From the NCBI RefSeq assembly GCF_040529065.1, contig NZ_CP132343.1:1240001-1304000 (forward strand): a stretch of DNA of 64,000 nucleotides. The letters run 5' to 3'. The notes under the pieces were generated by a model. That model saw nothing but the letters and a program-made list of their open reading frames with translations. It had not been told where the DNA came from and made no database searches. The stretch is from Xanthomonas sacchari (GTDB lineage Bacteria > Pseudomonadota > Gammaproteobacteria > Xanthomonadales > Xanthomonadaceae). This document shows positions 29,297 through 37,315 of the stretch, in pieces. The stretch's first letter is position 1; each line of letters begins with the position of its first letter. The position numbers and the translations under genes are program-made.

Positions 29297-30244
29297 TCAG
29301 CCGCGCTGGCGCTCGTAGAAGTCGCTGCGGCCGCCGGGCTGGCGCTTGAAGCGGCGGTGGATCCACAGATACTGCGCCGGCGCCTCGCGCACCATCGCCT
29401 CGATGGCGGCGTTGACCCGCGCGGTGTCGGCGACCATGTCTTCCGACGGAAAGTCTTCCAGCGGCGGCGCGATGCGCAGGATGTAGTCGGCGCCTTCGCG
29501 GCGGTGGAAGTACGGCACCACCGCGCAACCGGTCAGCCGCGCCAGCTGGTGGGTGGCGGTGATGGTGGCCGCGGGCATGCCGAAGAACGGTACGAACACC
29601 GTGTCCTTGCCGCGCATGTCCTGGTCCGGCGCGTACCACAGGAAGCCGCCGCGCTTGAGGTGGCGCACGCTGCCGCGCAGGTCCTCGTTGGCGAACATGG
29701 CGGTGGCGTAGCGCAGGCGGCCGCGCTTGACCGCCCATTCGAACACCGGATTGCGGTGGCGCCGGTACATGCCGGCCAGCGGCACGTGATCGCACAGCAG
29801 GCGGCCGCAGATCTCCAGGGTCATGAAGTGACCCGACACCAGCAGCACGCCGCGGCCTTGCGCCTGCAGCGCCTGCAGGTGTTCCAGGCCCTCGATGCGG
29901 GTGCGCCGGCGAATCGCGCCGATGCCGCCCCACCAGGCGCGGGCGAATTCGAACACGCCCACGCCCAGCGCGTCGAAGCTGTCGCGCAGCAGGCGCGCGC
30001 GCCAGGCCTCGCTCTGCTCCGGGAAGCATAATTTCAGGTTCACCTCGGCGGCATGGCGGCGGGTGCCGGCCAGGCGCAGCGCCAGCCAGCCGATGCCGCG
30101 GCCCAGTGCGCGCTGCAACAGCCACGGCAGGCGTGCGGCAATCACCGCCAGGCCGAGCAGCAGCCAGGTGGGCCAGTGGCGGGGCGAGCGTGGCGGCGGT
30201 GCGGCCTGGGTCGCGGACGCGGGCGGAGTGGGGGCGGCAGACAT
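29297..30244 (-). CDS. lpxL: Lipid A late acyltransferase (LpxL/HtrB family)
   Basis: A 315-residue inner-membrane acyltransferase with one N-terminal helix (about 27-45). The HxxxxE catalytic motif is seen as SGHFMTLE, followed by PLAGMYRRHRNPVFEW and WYAPDQDMRGKDTVFVPFFG, all standard in the LpxL/LpxM family. It transfers a secondary acyl chain to Kdo2-lipid IVA, and is therefore the direct successor to the WaaA reaction encoded by the divergent neighbour. The N-terminal 25 residues are proline-rich, so a later start is possible, but no later Met precedes the helix. LpxM or LpxP specificity cannot be excluded. Confidence 0.9.
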   Translation of the reverse strand: MSAAPTPPASATQAAPPPRSPRHWPTWLLLGLAVIAARLPWLLQRALGRGIGWLALRLAGTRRHAAEVNLKLCFPEQSEAWRARLLRDSFDALGVGVFEFARAWWGGIGAIRRRTRIEGLEHLQALQAQGRGVLLVSGHFMTLEICGRLLCDHVPLAGMYRRHRNPVFEWAVKRGRLRYATAMFANEDLRGSVRHLKRGGFLWYAPDQDMRGKDTVFVPFFGMPAATITATHQLARLTGCAVVPYFHRREGADYILRIAPPLEDFPSEDMVADTARVNAAIEAMVREAPAQYLWIHRRFKRQPGGRSDFYERQRG

Positions 30245-30347
30245 GCGCCAAGTTTAGCCGGGCACGCGCATGGCCGCGTCGGCGTGCACTGCTGGGGGCA
30301 TGGCGATCGTCTGCCGCCGCCTGCGCGCAACCGGCTATGCTGTCCGG

Positions 30348-31667
30348 ATGCGCAACGATTTCATCGAGCGGCTGCTGCGCGGCCTGTACTCGGCCGTGCT
30401 CTATCTGCTGCTGCCGGTCACCGTCTATCACCTGGTCTGGCGCGGCTTCCGCGTGCGCCAGTACTTCCAGCGCTGGGACGAGCGTTACGCCTCGTACTCG
30501 CAGGCGCGCGGACGCCCGCGGGTGTGGCTGCACGCGGTCTCGGTGGGCGAGGTCAACGTCGCCGCGCCGGTGGTCAATGCGCTGCGCGCGCAGCGCCCGG
30601 ACATCCGCTGGGTGATCACCACCATTACCCCGACCGGCTCGGAGCGGGTGCGCGCGCTGTGGGGCGACGCGCTGGACCATGTGTACCTGCCCTACGACGT
30701 GCCCGGCAGCGTCGGCCGCTTCCTGCAGCATTTCCGCCCGAGCCTGGCGCTGATCCTGGAAACCGAACTGTGGCCGAACATGCTGTTCGGCTGCCGCGAC
30801 CGCGGCATTCCGGTGTACGTGCTCAACGCGCGGCTGTCGGCGCGTTCGCTGCGCGGCTACCGCGTGCTGCGACCGCTGATCGGGCGCGCGCTGCGCACCG
30901 TCACCTGCGTGGCGGCGCAGTCGCAGGAGGACGCCGAGCGCTTCGTCGCGCTCGGCGCACGTGCCGAGCAGGTGCGCGCGCTGGGCAACCTGAAGTTCGA
31001 CATCGCCGCGCCCGCGCACCTGCCGGAGGTCGTCGCCGCGTTCCGCGAGCGCGTGCCGGCGGCGCGCCCGGTGTGGATCGCCGCCAGCACCCACGACGGC
31101 GAGGAAGCGGCGGTGATCGAGATGCACCGGCAACTGCGCCGGCAGTGGCCGGACCTGCTGCTGCTGTGGGCGCCGCGGCATCCGGAACGCTTCGCAAAGG
31201 TCGAGGCGCTGGCGCGCGACCAGGGCTGGCGCGTGGCCACGCGCCGCCAGCAGCAATGGCCGGGTGCCGACGATGCGGTGTTCGTGATCGACACGCTGGG
31301 CGAGTTGATGGGCTTCTACGCCTGCGCGCAGGTCGCCTTCGTCGGCGGCAGCCTGCAGCCGATCGGCGGCCACAACCTGCTGGAGCCGGCGGCGGTCGGC
31401 ACGCCGTCGGTCACCGGCCCGCACCTGCACAACTTCTCCGAAATCTCGCGGCGCATGCGCGAGGCCGGTGCGGTGGCCATCTGCGAGGATGCCGGCGCCG
31501 TGTGCGCGGCGCTGCAGTCCCTGCTGGGCGACGCGGAGGCGCGCAAGCAGATGGCCGAGGCCGGCTGCGCGCTGGTCGCCAACGGCCGCGGCGCGCTGCA
31601 ACGGACCCTGCAACTGATCGCGCCGCATCTGCCGCCGTTGGCCGGCGAGGCGAGTGCGGAGGACTGA
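30348..31667 (+). CDS. waaA: 3-deoxy-D-manno-octulosonic acid transferase WaaA (KdtA)
   Basis: A 439-residue membrane-anchored glycosyltransferase that adds Kdo to lipid IVA. The N-terminal helix (LYSAVLYLLLPVTVYHLVW) anchors it. Conserved segments include WLHAVSVGEVNVAAPV, TTITPTGSERV, the ETELWPN motif with the base-like glutamates, and the C-terminal donor site GGSLQPIGGHNLLEPAAVG. The length fits the family. The start was placed at 30348 (MRNDFIERLL), as the 26-residue upstream extension is not conserved in type. Divergent transcription from lpxL over 103 bases suggests a shared control region. Confidence 0.93.
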   Translation: MRNDFIERLLRGLYSAVLYLLLPVTVYHLVWRGFRVRQYFQRWDERYASYSQARGRPRVWLHAVSVGEVNVAAPVVNALRAQRPDIRWVITTITPTGSERVRALWGDALDHVYLPYDVPGSVGRFLQHFRPSLALILETELWPNMLFGCRDRGIPVYVLNARLSARSLRGYRVLRPLIGRALRTVTCVAAQSQEDAERFVALGARAEQVRALGNLKFDIAAPAHLPEVVAAFRERVPAARPVWIAASTHDGEEAAVIEMHRQLRRQWPDLLLLWAPRHPERFAKVEALARDQGWRVATRRQQQWPGADDAVFVIDTLGELMGFYACAQVAFVGGSLQPIGGHNLLEPAAVGTPSVTGPHLHNFSEISRRMREAGAVAICEDAGAVCAALQSLLGDAEARKQMAEAGCALVANGRGALQRTLQLIAPHLPPLAGEASAED

Positions 31668-31690
31668 TGCGCGTCGCGCAGGGATATGCG

Positions 31691-32025
31691 CATCTGTAGG
31701 AGCGGCTTCAGCCGCGACGGGCGTTCCTGGTAAAGCGTGTCGCGGCTGAAGCCGCTCCTGCGGTTTCTGCGCCAGCCTCCTTTCCCGTATCTCAGAAAGA
31801 CCCGTGTGGAGCGACTTCAGTCGCGACGCATGACACTCTCCGTTCGCCTATTCCGCCCCTTCCATCGCGCAGCGCGTCGGGACTGAAGTCCCTCCTACAG
31901 TGGGGCTGGCGGATTGTCGTGTCGCGGTCAGAACGGCGTTCGCTTTGCCAGATGGCGGGCGACGCTGCACGGCGCGTGTCGCATTGCGACTGCGCACTCG
32001 TAGGAACGGCTTCAGCCGCGACCGT
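31691..32025. repeat. REP cluster: five copies of the GTAGGAGCGGCTTCAGCCGC family
   Basis: Copies are seen at 31695-31718 (forward), 31739-31763 (reverse), 31805-31827 (forward, diverged), 31876-31901 (reverse, diverged) and 31999-32022 (forward). The first two form a near-perfect inverted pair around 20 bases, a bacterial interspersed mosaic element-like unit. The whole 447-bp space between waaA and the tolC terminator is made of these copies and their spacers; no gene is seen in it. Confidence 0.88.
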
Positions 32026-32062
32026 CAGGGGGGAACATCGCCGCCCGCGGCTCCCCAAAACA

Positions 32063-32090
32063 AAACGGCGGACCCGAAGGCCCGCCGTTT
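32063..32090 (-). terminator. Intrinsic terminator of the pcm-tolC transcript
   Basis: On the minus strand AAACGGCGGGCC, a TTC loop and GGGTCCGCCGTTTTG form a strong stem with T-rich sequence after it. It lies 25 bases past the tolC stop. The stem also starts with AAA/TTT on both sides, so it can act on transcripts from waaA as well. Confidence 0.85.
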
Positions 32091-32114
32091 CGATGGATGC
32101 GCGCGCGAACGCGC

Positions 32115-33476
32115 TTACTGTGTGCTGGTGGAGTTGAGCTTGGATTCGGCGCTTTGGGTCAGCAGCGCGTTGATCGACTGCACCTCGGCCACGTCCAGCG
32201 AGCCGAGCGCCTGGCTCAGCAGCAGGCGGTTCTGCAGGAAGTTGTAGCGCGCCTGCGCGTAGGCCAGCTGCGCCTGGTACAGGGTGCGCTGGTTCTGCAC
32301 CACGTCCAGCACGGTGCGGGTGCCTACTTCCAGGCCGACCTGCGAGGCGTCGAACGCGGCCTGCGCCGAGACCACCGCCAGGCGCCGCGCCTCGATCTCG
32401 CTGATCCCGGCCACTACCGTCTGGTAGGCGTTGCGGGTGTTGCGGTCGAGCGCACGCTTCTGCAGTTCGTAGGTGTCCTGGGCGATGTCGCGCTGCGCCA
32501 GCGCCTGGCGCACCGCCGACTGGGTGGCGCCGCCGGCGAAGATCGGGATGCTCAGGGTGACGCCGATGGTGTTGCTGTCGGCGCGCGGCGAATTGCTGCC
32601 GGAGACGCCGTCGCCCCAGGTCGCATCGCGGCCGGCGCTGGCCGACAGGTTCAGCGTCGGCAGGTGCCCGGCGCGCGCGGCCGAGACGCTGGCCTCGGCG
32701 GCCTGCACCTGGTACTGGTAGGAACGCAGCGACGGATTCTTGTCCAGCGCCGAGGCGATCAGGCTGTCGATGTCGCCGCCGGTGGCCGGCAGCTGCGGAC
32801 GGAAATCCTCCGGCAGGCCGCGCAGGTCGCGCACGGGCTGGCCGGTGATCTCGGTCAGCGCCTGGTACAGGTCCTGCAGCGAGTTGCGCGCGGTGATCGT
32901 GTCGGCGCGGGCCTGGTCGTACTCGGCGCGGGCTTCGTGCACGTCGGTGATCGGCGCCAGGCCCACTTCCAGGCGCTTGTCGGCGTAGTCGAACTGCTTC
33001 TTGGCGGCGGCTTCGTTGGTCTCGGCGGCGACCAGCGACTCGATCGCCACCAGCACGTTGAAGTAGGCCGCCGAGGTGCGCACGATCAGGTCGTCGTTGG
33101 CCGAATCCAGGGTGTAGTCGGCGGCCAGGCTGCGCGCCTTCTGCGCGCGCAGGTTGGAGAACTGCGCGAAGTTGACCAGGGTCTGCTGGCCCTGCACGGC
33201 GTAGCTGCGGCTCTTGCTGGTGCCGGCCAGTTCGCCGGTGCCGCGCTCGATCTCGCTATGGCTGCGCTGCAGCGATGCGCTGCCGTTGATCTGCGGCAGC
33301 AGTGCGGCGCGCGCCTGCACCTCGCCCTCCTTGTCGTACAGCCGGGTCGATTCCGCGGAGGCCAACTGCGGGTCGCTGTTGCGGGCCATTTCGTAGACTT
33401 GCAGCAGGTCCGTGGCGTTGGCGGCCAGCGGAAACAGCGCGGCGGCCAGCGCCAGGACGAGGGATCGGCGGATCAT
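32115..33476 (-). CDS. tolC: TolC-family outer-membrane efflux channel
   Basis: A 453-residue outer-membrane protein with the signal peptide MIRRSLVLALAAALFPLAANA. Two similar halves, each rich in long alanine/glutamine helices, make the TolC barrel-and-tunnel fold. Typical motifs are LLQVYEMARNSDPQLASAE at the mature start, NYRQTLVNF-like GQQTLVNFAQFSNL and, in the second half, VGLEVGTRTVLDVVQNQRTLYQAQ. It works with tripartite pumps or type I secretion, whose other parts are not here. Gene order tetR-pcm-tolC on one strand, with 18 bases between pcm and tolC, suggests co-transcription and control by the TetR-type protein. Confidence 0.92.
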   Translation of the reverse strand: MIRRSLVLALAAALFPLAANATDLLQVYEMARNSDPQLASAESTRLYDKEGEVQARAALLPQINGSASLQRSHSEIERGTGELAGTSKSRSYAVQGQQTLVNFAQFSNLRAQKARSLAADYTLDSANDDLIVRTSAAYFNVLVAIESLVAAETNEAAAKKQFDYADKRLEVGLAPITDVHEARAEYDQARADTITARNSLQDLYQALTEITGQPVRDLRGLPEDFRPQLPATGGDIDSLIASALDKNPSLRSYQYQVQAAEASVSAARAGHLPTLNLSASAGRDATWGDGVSGSNSPRADSNTIGVTLSIPIFAGGATQSAVRQALAQRDIAQDTYELQKRALDRNTRNAYQTVVAGISEIEARRLAVVSAQAAFDASQVGLEVGTRTVLDVVQNQRTLYQAQLAYAQARYNFLQNRLLLSQALGSLDVAEVQSINALLTQSAESKLNSTSTQ

Positions 33477-33494
33477 TGCGGCTTCCTTGATGGA

Positions 33495-34154
33495 TCAGAA
33501 TGTGAACTGGGGGACTGGCGCTGCGCCTCGCAGGTAGTACGCCAGGTCGGTTTCGAACAGCGATTCCGTGCGCGGCGCGCCGGCCTCGGCATGCACCAGT
33601 ACCGCTTCCATGACCGGCGCGCGGCCGCGGATCGCGAACAGGCGCCCGCCGGGACGCAGCCAGGCCAGGAACTGCGCCGGGATCTCGGTGACCGCGGCGG
33701 TGACGCAGACCACGTCGAAGCGGCGCTCGCTGTTCCAGGCGAAGGCGTCGGCGGTCTCGATGCGGACGTTGCTGCCCAGGCCGGCGGCGTCCAGGTTGGC
33801 GCGCGCGGCGGCGGCCAGGGCCGGCTCGATCTCAAGGCTGACCACTTCGCGGCCGAGCTCGCCCAGGCAGGCGCTGACGAAGCCGCTGCCGGTACCGATC
33901 TCGAGCACGTCCTCGCCCGGCTGCAGGTCCAGGGCCTGCAGCATGCGGCCTTCGATGACCGGCTTCATCATGAACTGGCCGTGGCCCAGCGGAATTTCCA
34001 GGTCGGCGTAGGCCACGGCGCGGTGGGCCGGCGGCACGAAGGTCTCGCGCGGCAGCCGCGACAGCACGTCGAGCACGCGCAGGTCCAGCACGTCCCAGGG
34101 ACGGACCTGCTGTTCCACCATCTTTTCGCGGGCTTGGGAGTAGTCGATCGTCAT
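33495..34154 (-). CDS. pcm: Protein-L-isoaspartate O-methyltransferase family protein
   Basis: A 219-residue cytoplasmic methyltransferase of the PCMT family, which repairs isoaspartyl residues in aged proteins using S-adenosylmethionine. The SAM-binding motif DVLEIGTGSGFVSACLGEL is clear, followed by VVSLEIEPALAAAARANL and the post-motif LRPGGRLFAIRG. An MPEM start three codons upstream is equally possible. Some family members lack the substrate residues of true Pcm, so the repair role is likely but not certain. It is 18 bases upstream of tolC. Confidence 0.85.
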   Translation of the reverse strand: MTIDYSQAREKMVEQQVRPWDVLDLRVLDVLSRLPRETFVPPAHRAVAYADLEIPLGHGQFMMKPVIEGRMLQALDLQPGEDVLEIGTGSGFVSACLGELGREVVSLEIEPALAAAARANLDAAGLGSNVRIETADAFAWNSERRFDVVCVTAAVTEIPAQFLAWLRPGGRLFAIRGRAPVMEAVLVHAEAGAPRTESLFETDLAYYLRGAAPVPQFTF

Positions 34155-34288
34155 TTCGGGCATCCAACGCGGAGGGCCGGGCATTTTAGCCGGCACGGAG
34201 GCCGGGCGTATGCCGCAGCATCGCCGCCGGACGGCCCGGCGCGCAGTGCCGGAAGTCATCGGCGCCGGGGAACGGCCGGGCGGCCGGG

Positions 34289-34948
34289 CTAGCGCACCGC
34301 ATAGGCACGCAGGAAGAAGTCGATGCTGGCCTCGACATGGGCGCGGACCCGCTCCTGGCTGGCGTCGCGGCACAGGCCGCACATCATCAGCGAGTGCAGC
34401 TCGCCCTTGACCAGGCAGAAGAACTGCGAGGCGGCCAGGTCCAGGTCGGCGATGTCCAGTTCGCCGGCGGCGACGTGGGCCTGCAGCAACCTGGCCAGGT
34501 CCTGCTGGGTGCGCTTGGGGCCGGCATTCCAGAACATCTCGCGGACGTGGTCGTCGCCGGTGCCGGGGGTCAGCATCATGCGGTGGGTGGCCATCGCCGC
34601 CTCGCTGCTGATCATGGCGAAGAACGCCTGGCCGATGTCCAGCAACTGGGTGCGCAGGGGGCCCTTGAGCGCGTGCCCGAACAGGTCGTCCGGCAGCAGC
34701 GCCTGGCATTGCGCGCGCACCGCCTCGGCGAACAGGGTCTCCTTGTCGCCGTAGTGGCTGTAGACGGTGAGCTTGGAGACGCCGGCGCGGGCGGCGATGC
34801 CGTCCATGCTGACCCCGCCGAAGCCCAGTTCGGTGAACATCTCCCGGGCCGCTTCCAGGATCGCGGCGCGTTTGCCCATGTCCTTGGGGCGGCCGGGTCC
34901 GGCGGGGCGGGAGGAGGGCTTGGCGGCGGCGGGCGATTTGCTGACCAT
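34289..34948 (-). CDS. TetR/AcrR-family repressor
   Basis: A 219-residue regulator. The N-terminal DNA-binding domain runs from about residue 27 (AAILEAAREMFTELGFGG) through VSMDGIAARAGVSKLTVYSHYG, a typical TetR recognition helix ending. The remainder is the helical ligand domain, with MFWNAGPKRTQQDLARLL as in the AcrR C-terminal family. It precedes pcm and tolC on the same strand at 134 bases and has two operator-like repeats directly before its own start codon, so autorepression and control of tolC efflux are the simplest reading. Confidence 0.9.
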   Translation of the reverse strand: MVSKSPAAAKPSSRPAGPGRPKDMGKRAAILEAAREMFTELGFGGVSMDGIAARAGVSKLTVYSHYGDKETLFAEAVRAQCQALLPDDLFGHALKGPLRTQLLDIGQAFFAMISSEAAMATHRMMLTPGTGDDHVREMFWNAGPKRTQQDLARLLQAHVAAGELDIADLDLAASQFFCLVKGELHSLMMCGLCRDASQERVRAHVEASIDFFLRAYAVR

Positions 34949-34956
34949 GGTGGCAA

Positions 34957-35000
34957 TACTAGACCAGTCGGTTCGATATTTATACTAGACCCGCTGGTTC
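34957..35000. promoter_or_regulatory. Two direct operator-like repeats before the TetR gene
   Basis: TACTAGACCAGTCGGTTC (34957-34974) and TACTAGACCCGCTGGTTC (34983-35000) differ at only four positions, lie 26 bases apart and each contain a GACC/GGTT inverted core typical of AcrR-like operators. Between them, on the minus strand, TATAAAT could be the -10 box, so occupancy would block the promoter. Confidence 0.7.
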
Positions 35001-35086
35001 ATTATTGTGACGCTGCGTTCGGCCGGCGTCGTGGACCGGGCAGGGCAGGCGCCGGTCGGCCTGTCGCGGCGCGGCGGCACCGCCGT

Positions 35087-35146
35087 CCAATGCTTTGCTT
35101 ATGCGCGGCTTACATTTGCCTAACATCGGGCTCATGGTCGCCTAAT
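35087..35146 (+). promoter_or_regulatory. Six direct pentamers in 11-bp phase before the hemolysin-family operon
   Basis: CCAAT (35087), CTTAT (35098), CTTAC (35109), CTAAC (35120), CTCAT (35131) and CTAAT (35142) recur at exactly 11-base intervals. OmpR-class regulators of the PmrA/QseB group bind direct CTTAA-type half-sites with this spacing, and the operon encodes such a regulator. The array ends 22 bases before the first start codon, a position suited to control of this promoter. Confidence 0.65.
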
Positions 35147-35168
35147 CGGCGGCCCCGACGATGCCGCC

Positions 35169-35825
35169 ATGGCCATTGTCCCGCTCTCCGCCGCTTCCGG
35201 TTTCCGCTTCGCCGACCCCGTGCTGGTGGATGCCCTGCATCCCGACCGCGCGCAGGTCGAAGCCTTCATCGCCGGTGTCTACCGCGAGCGCTACGGCGCG
35301 GTCCTGCGCGGTTTCCTCCCGCACCTGCTCGCCTACCACGGCGCCGACGGGCGCCTGCAGGCCGCGCTGGGCCTGCGCTGCGCCAGCGAGGGGCCGCTGT
35401 TCGTCGAGCAGTACCTGGCGCAGCCGGCCGAGCTGGCGATCGCCGAGCGGATGCCGCGGCGGGTGGTGCGCAGCGAACTGGTGGAGGTGGGCAATTTCGC
35501 CGCCGAGCACGCCGGCGATGCGCGGGCGATGATCCGCGCACTGACCTGCACCCTGCATGGCGCGGGCCTGCGCTGGGTGCTGTTCGTGGCGACCCGGCAA
35601 CTGCGCAACGCTTTCGACCGCCTGCATCTGGCGACCGTGGAGCTGGGCGAGGCGCGCGGCCAGGACCTGCGCGACGATCCCAGCGACTGGGGCGACTACT
35701 ACGCGGCGCAGCCGCGGCTGATGTTCGGCGACATCGCCGCCGGGCATACCTTCCTGCAGCGTGAGGCGGAACCACGCCATGGCGTGCTGCCGACCTTCCG
35801 CGCCTGCCTGGCGGGGGCGCCGTGA
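35169..35825 (+). CDS. Thermostable-hemolysin family protein (GNAT-clan fold)
   Basis: A 218-residue cytoplasmic-looking protein without a signal peptide. It carries the thermostable-hemolysin family pattern: FIAGVYRERYGAVLRGFLPH, GLRCASEGPLFVEQYL, VVRSELVEVGNFAAEHAG and the late FDRLHLATVELGEA. The family is named for a Vibrio hemolysin but belongs to the acetyltransferase/autoinducer-synthase-like clan, so an acyl-transfer role is more plausible here than pore formation. It is the first gene of a seven-gene operon; its stop overlaps the GTG start of the ligase-like gene. The array at 35087-35146 is just upstream. Confidence 0.8.
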   Translation: MAIVPLSAASGFRFADPVLVDALHPDRAQVEAFIAGVYRERYGAVLRGFLPHLLAYHGADGRLQAALGLRCASEGPLFVEQYLAQPAELAIAERMPRRVVRSELVEVGNFAAEHAGDARAMIRALTCTLHGAGLRWVLFVATRQLRNAFDRLHLATVELGEARGQDLRDDPSDWGDYYAAQPRLMFGDIAAGHTFLQREAEPRHGVLPTFRACLAGAP

Positions 35826-37315
35826 GCGCGCCCGGCGTCGCCGACCTGCTGGCCGGCTTGCGCGGCGGCGACGCGCGCGTGCTTTACGCCGATGGGGCGC
35901 TGCCCGAGCGCGATCTGCTCGAGCGCGCCCGGCGCCTGGCCGATGCGCTGCAGGGGCATGGGTTGCATTGCGTCGCCAGCCGCCTGGACAACGGCCCCGA
36001 GTGGCTGCTGCTGGACCTGGCGATCCGCCTGGGTGGCGGCGTGCACGTGCCGCTGCCGACCTTCTTCAGTCCGGCGCAGGTGCAGTACGCACTGGCCAGC
36101 AGCGGTGCGCAGGGGCTGATCGCGGCGCCGGGTCCGGCGCTGGCCGGTCTCGATGGCGAGGCGCTGCGCCTGCCGGAGCTGGGCCTGGCGTGCCGGCGCC
36201 TGGCGCAAGCGCCGGTGGCCCTGCCTGCGGGCACCGGCTGCATCACCTACACCTCCGGCACCACCGGCCAGCCCAAGGGGGTGTGCCTGAGTGCCGAGGC
36301 GCTGCTGCAGGTGGCCGGCTCGCTGGCCGACGCGGCCTCGGCGCTGGCGCCGCGCCGGCACCTGTGCCTGATGCCGCTGTCGACGCTGCTGGAAAACGTC
36401 GGCGGCCTGTACGCGCCGCTGCTGTCCGGCGCGCAGATCGCGCTGCCGTCGCTGGCCGAGATCGGCTACAGCGGCGCTGCCGGCCTGGACATTCCGACCC
36501 TGATCGCCTGCCTGCACCGCTACCAGCCGCACAGCGTGATCCTGGTGCCGCAGTTGCTGCTGGGGCTGGTCATGGCCGCCGAGCGCGGCGTGCCGCTGCC
36601 CGCCTCGTTGCGCTACCTGGCGGTCGGCGGTGGCCGCGTCGGCCCGGGCCTGTTGCGCCGTGCGGCGGCGCTGCAGTTGCCGGTGTTCGAAGGCTACGGC
36701 CTGACCGAGTGCGCCTCGGTGGTGGCCTTGAACCGGCCCGAGGCGCAGCGCCTGGGCAGCGTCGGGCGGCCGCTGCCGCATGCGCGGGTGCAGGTGGTCG
36801 ATGGCGAACTGCAGGTCGAAGGCGTGCGTTGCCTGGGCTACCTGGGCGCCCCCGGCCCGGCGCCGGGGCCGATCGCCACCGGCGACCTGGGCCATGTCGA
36901 CGCCGATGGCTTCGTGCACATCACCGGCCGCCGCAAGCATGTGTTCATCACCGCGTTCGGCCGCAACGTCTCGCCGGAGTGGGTGGAAAGCGAGTTGCTG
37001 CAGCATCCGCTGATCGCGCAGGCGGTGGTGTGCGGCGAGGCGCGCGCGCACAACCTGGCGGTGCTGTGGCCGCGCCGCGCCGGCGAAGACGACGCCGCGC
37101 TGCAAGGGGCGCTGGCCGAGGTCAATGCCGGCCTGCCCGATTACGCCCGCGTCGCCGGCTTCGTGCGCGCCGCCGCGCCGTTCAGCGCCGCCGACGGCCT
37201 GCTCACCGGCAACGGCCGCCCGCGCCGCGACGCCATTCTGCAGCGCTACGCCGACGCCGTGGCGCAGCGCTACGCCGAACTCGAACCCGATCCCGCCCCA
37301 GGAGCCTTCCAATGA
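35822..37315 (+). CDS. AMP-binding acyl-CoA synthetase-like protein lacking the A10 lysine
   Basis: A 497-residue member of the adenylate-forming (ANL) family. The phosphate loop YTSGTTGQPKGVCLS, the A5 motif EGYGLTECASVVALN and the A8 hinge TGDLGHVDADGFVHITGRRK are intact. The final A10 region reads LLTGNGRPRRDAIL, with no lysine where the adenylation lysine normally sits. The GTG start overlaps the previous stop (GTGA) and the end overlaps the next gene by ATGA. It may still bind an acyl-adenylate or perform only one half-reaction, or use another residue. The substrate is unknown; an acyl chain is suggested by the neighbouring oxidase-like and reductase genes. Confidence 0.85.
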   Translation: MSAPGVADLLAGLRGGDARVLYADGALPERDLLERARRLADALQGHGLHCVASRLDNGPEWLLLDLAIRLGGGVHVPLPTFFSPAQVQYALASSGAQGLIAAPGPALAGLDGEALRLPELGLACRRLAQAPVALPAGTGCITYTSGTTGQPKGVCLSAEALLQVAGSLADAASALAPRRHLCLMPLSTLLENVGGLYAPLLSGAQIALPSLAEIGYSGAAGLDIPTLIACLHRYQPHSVILVPQLLLGLVMAAERGVPLPASLRYLAVGGGRVGPGLLRRAAALQLPVFEGYGLTECASVVALNRPEAQRLGSVGRPLPHARVQVVDGELQVEGVRCLGYLGAPGPAPGPIATGDLGHVDADGFVHITGRRKHVFITAFGRNVSPEWVESELLQHPLIAQAVVCGEARAHNLAVLWPRRAGEDDAALQGALAEVNAGLPDYARVAGFVRAAAPFSAADGLLTGNGRPRRDAILQRYADAVAQRYAELEPDPAPGAFQ

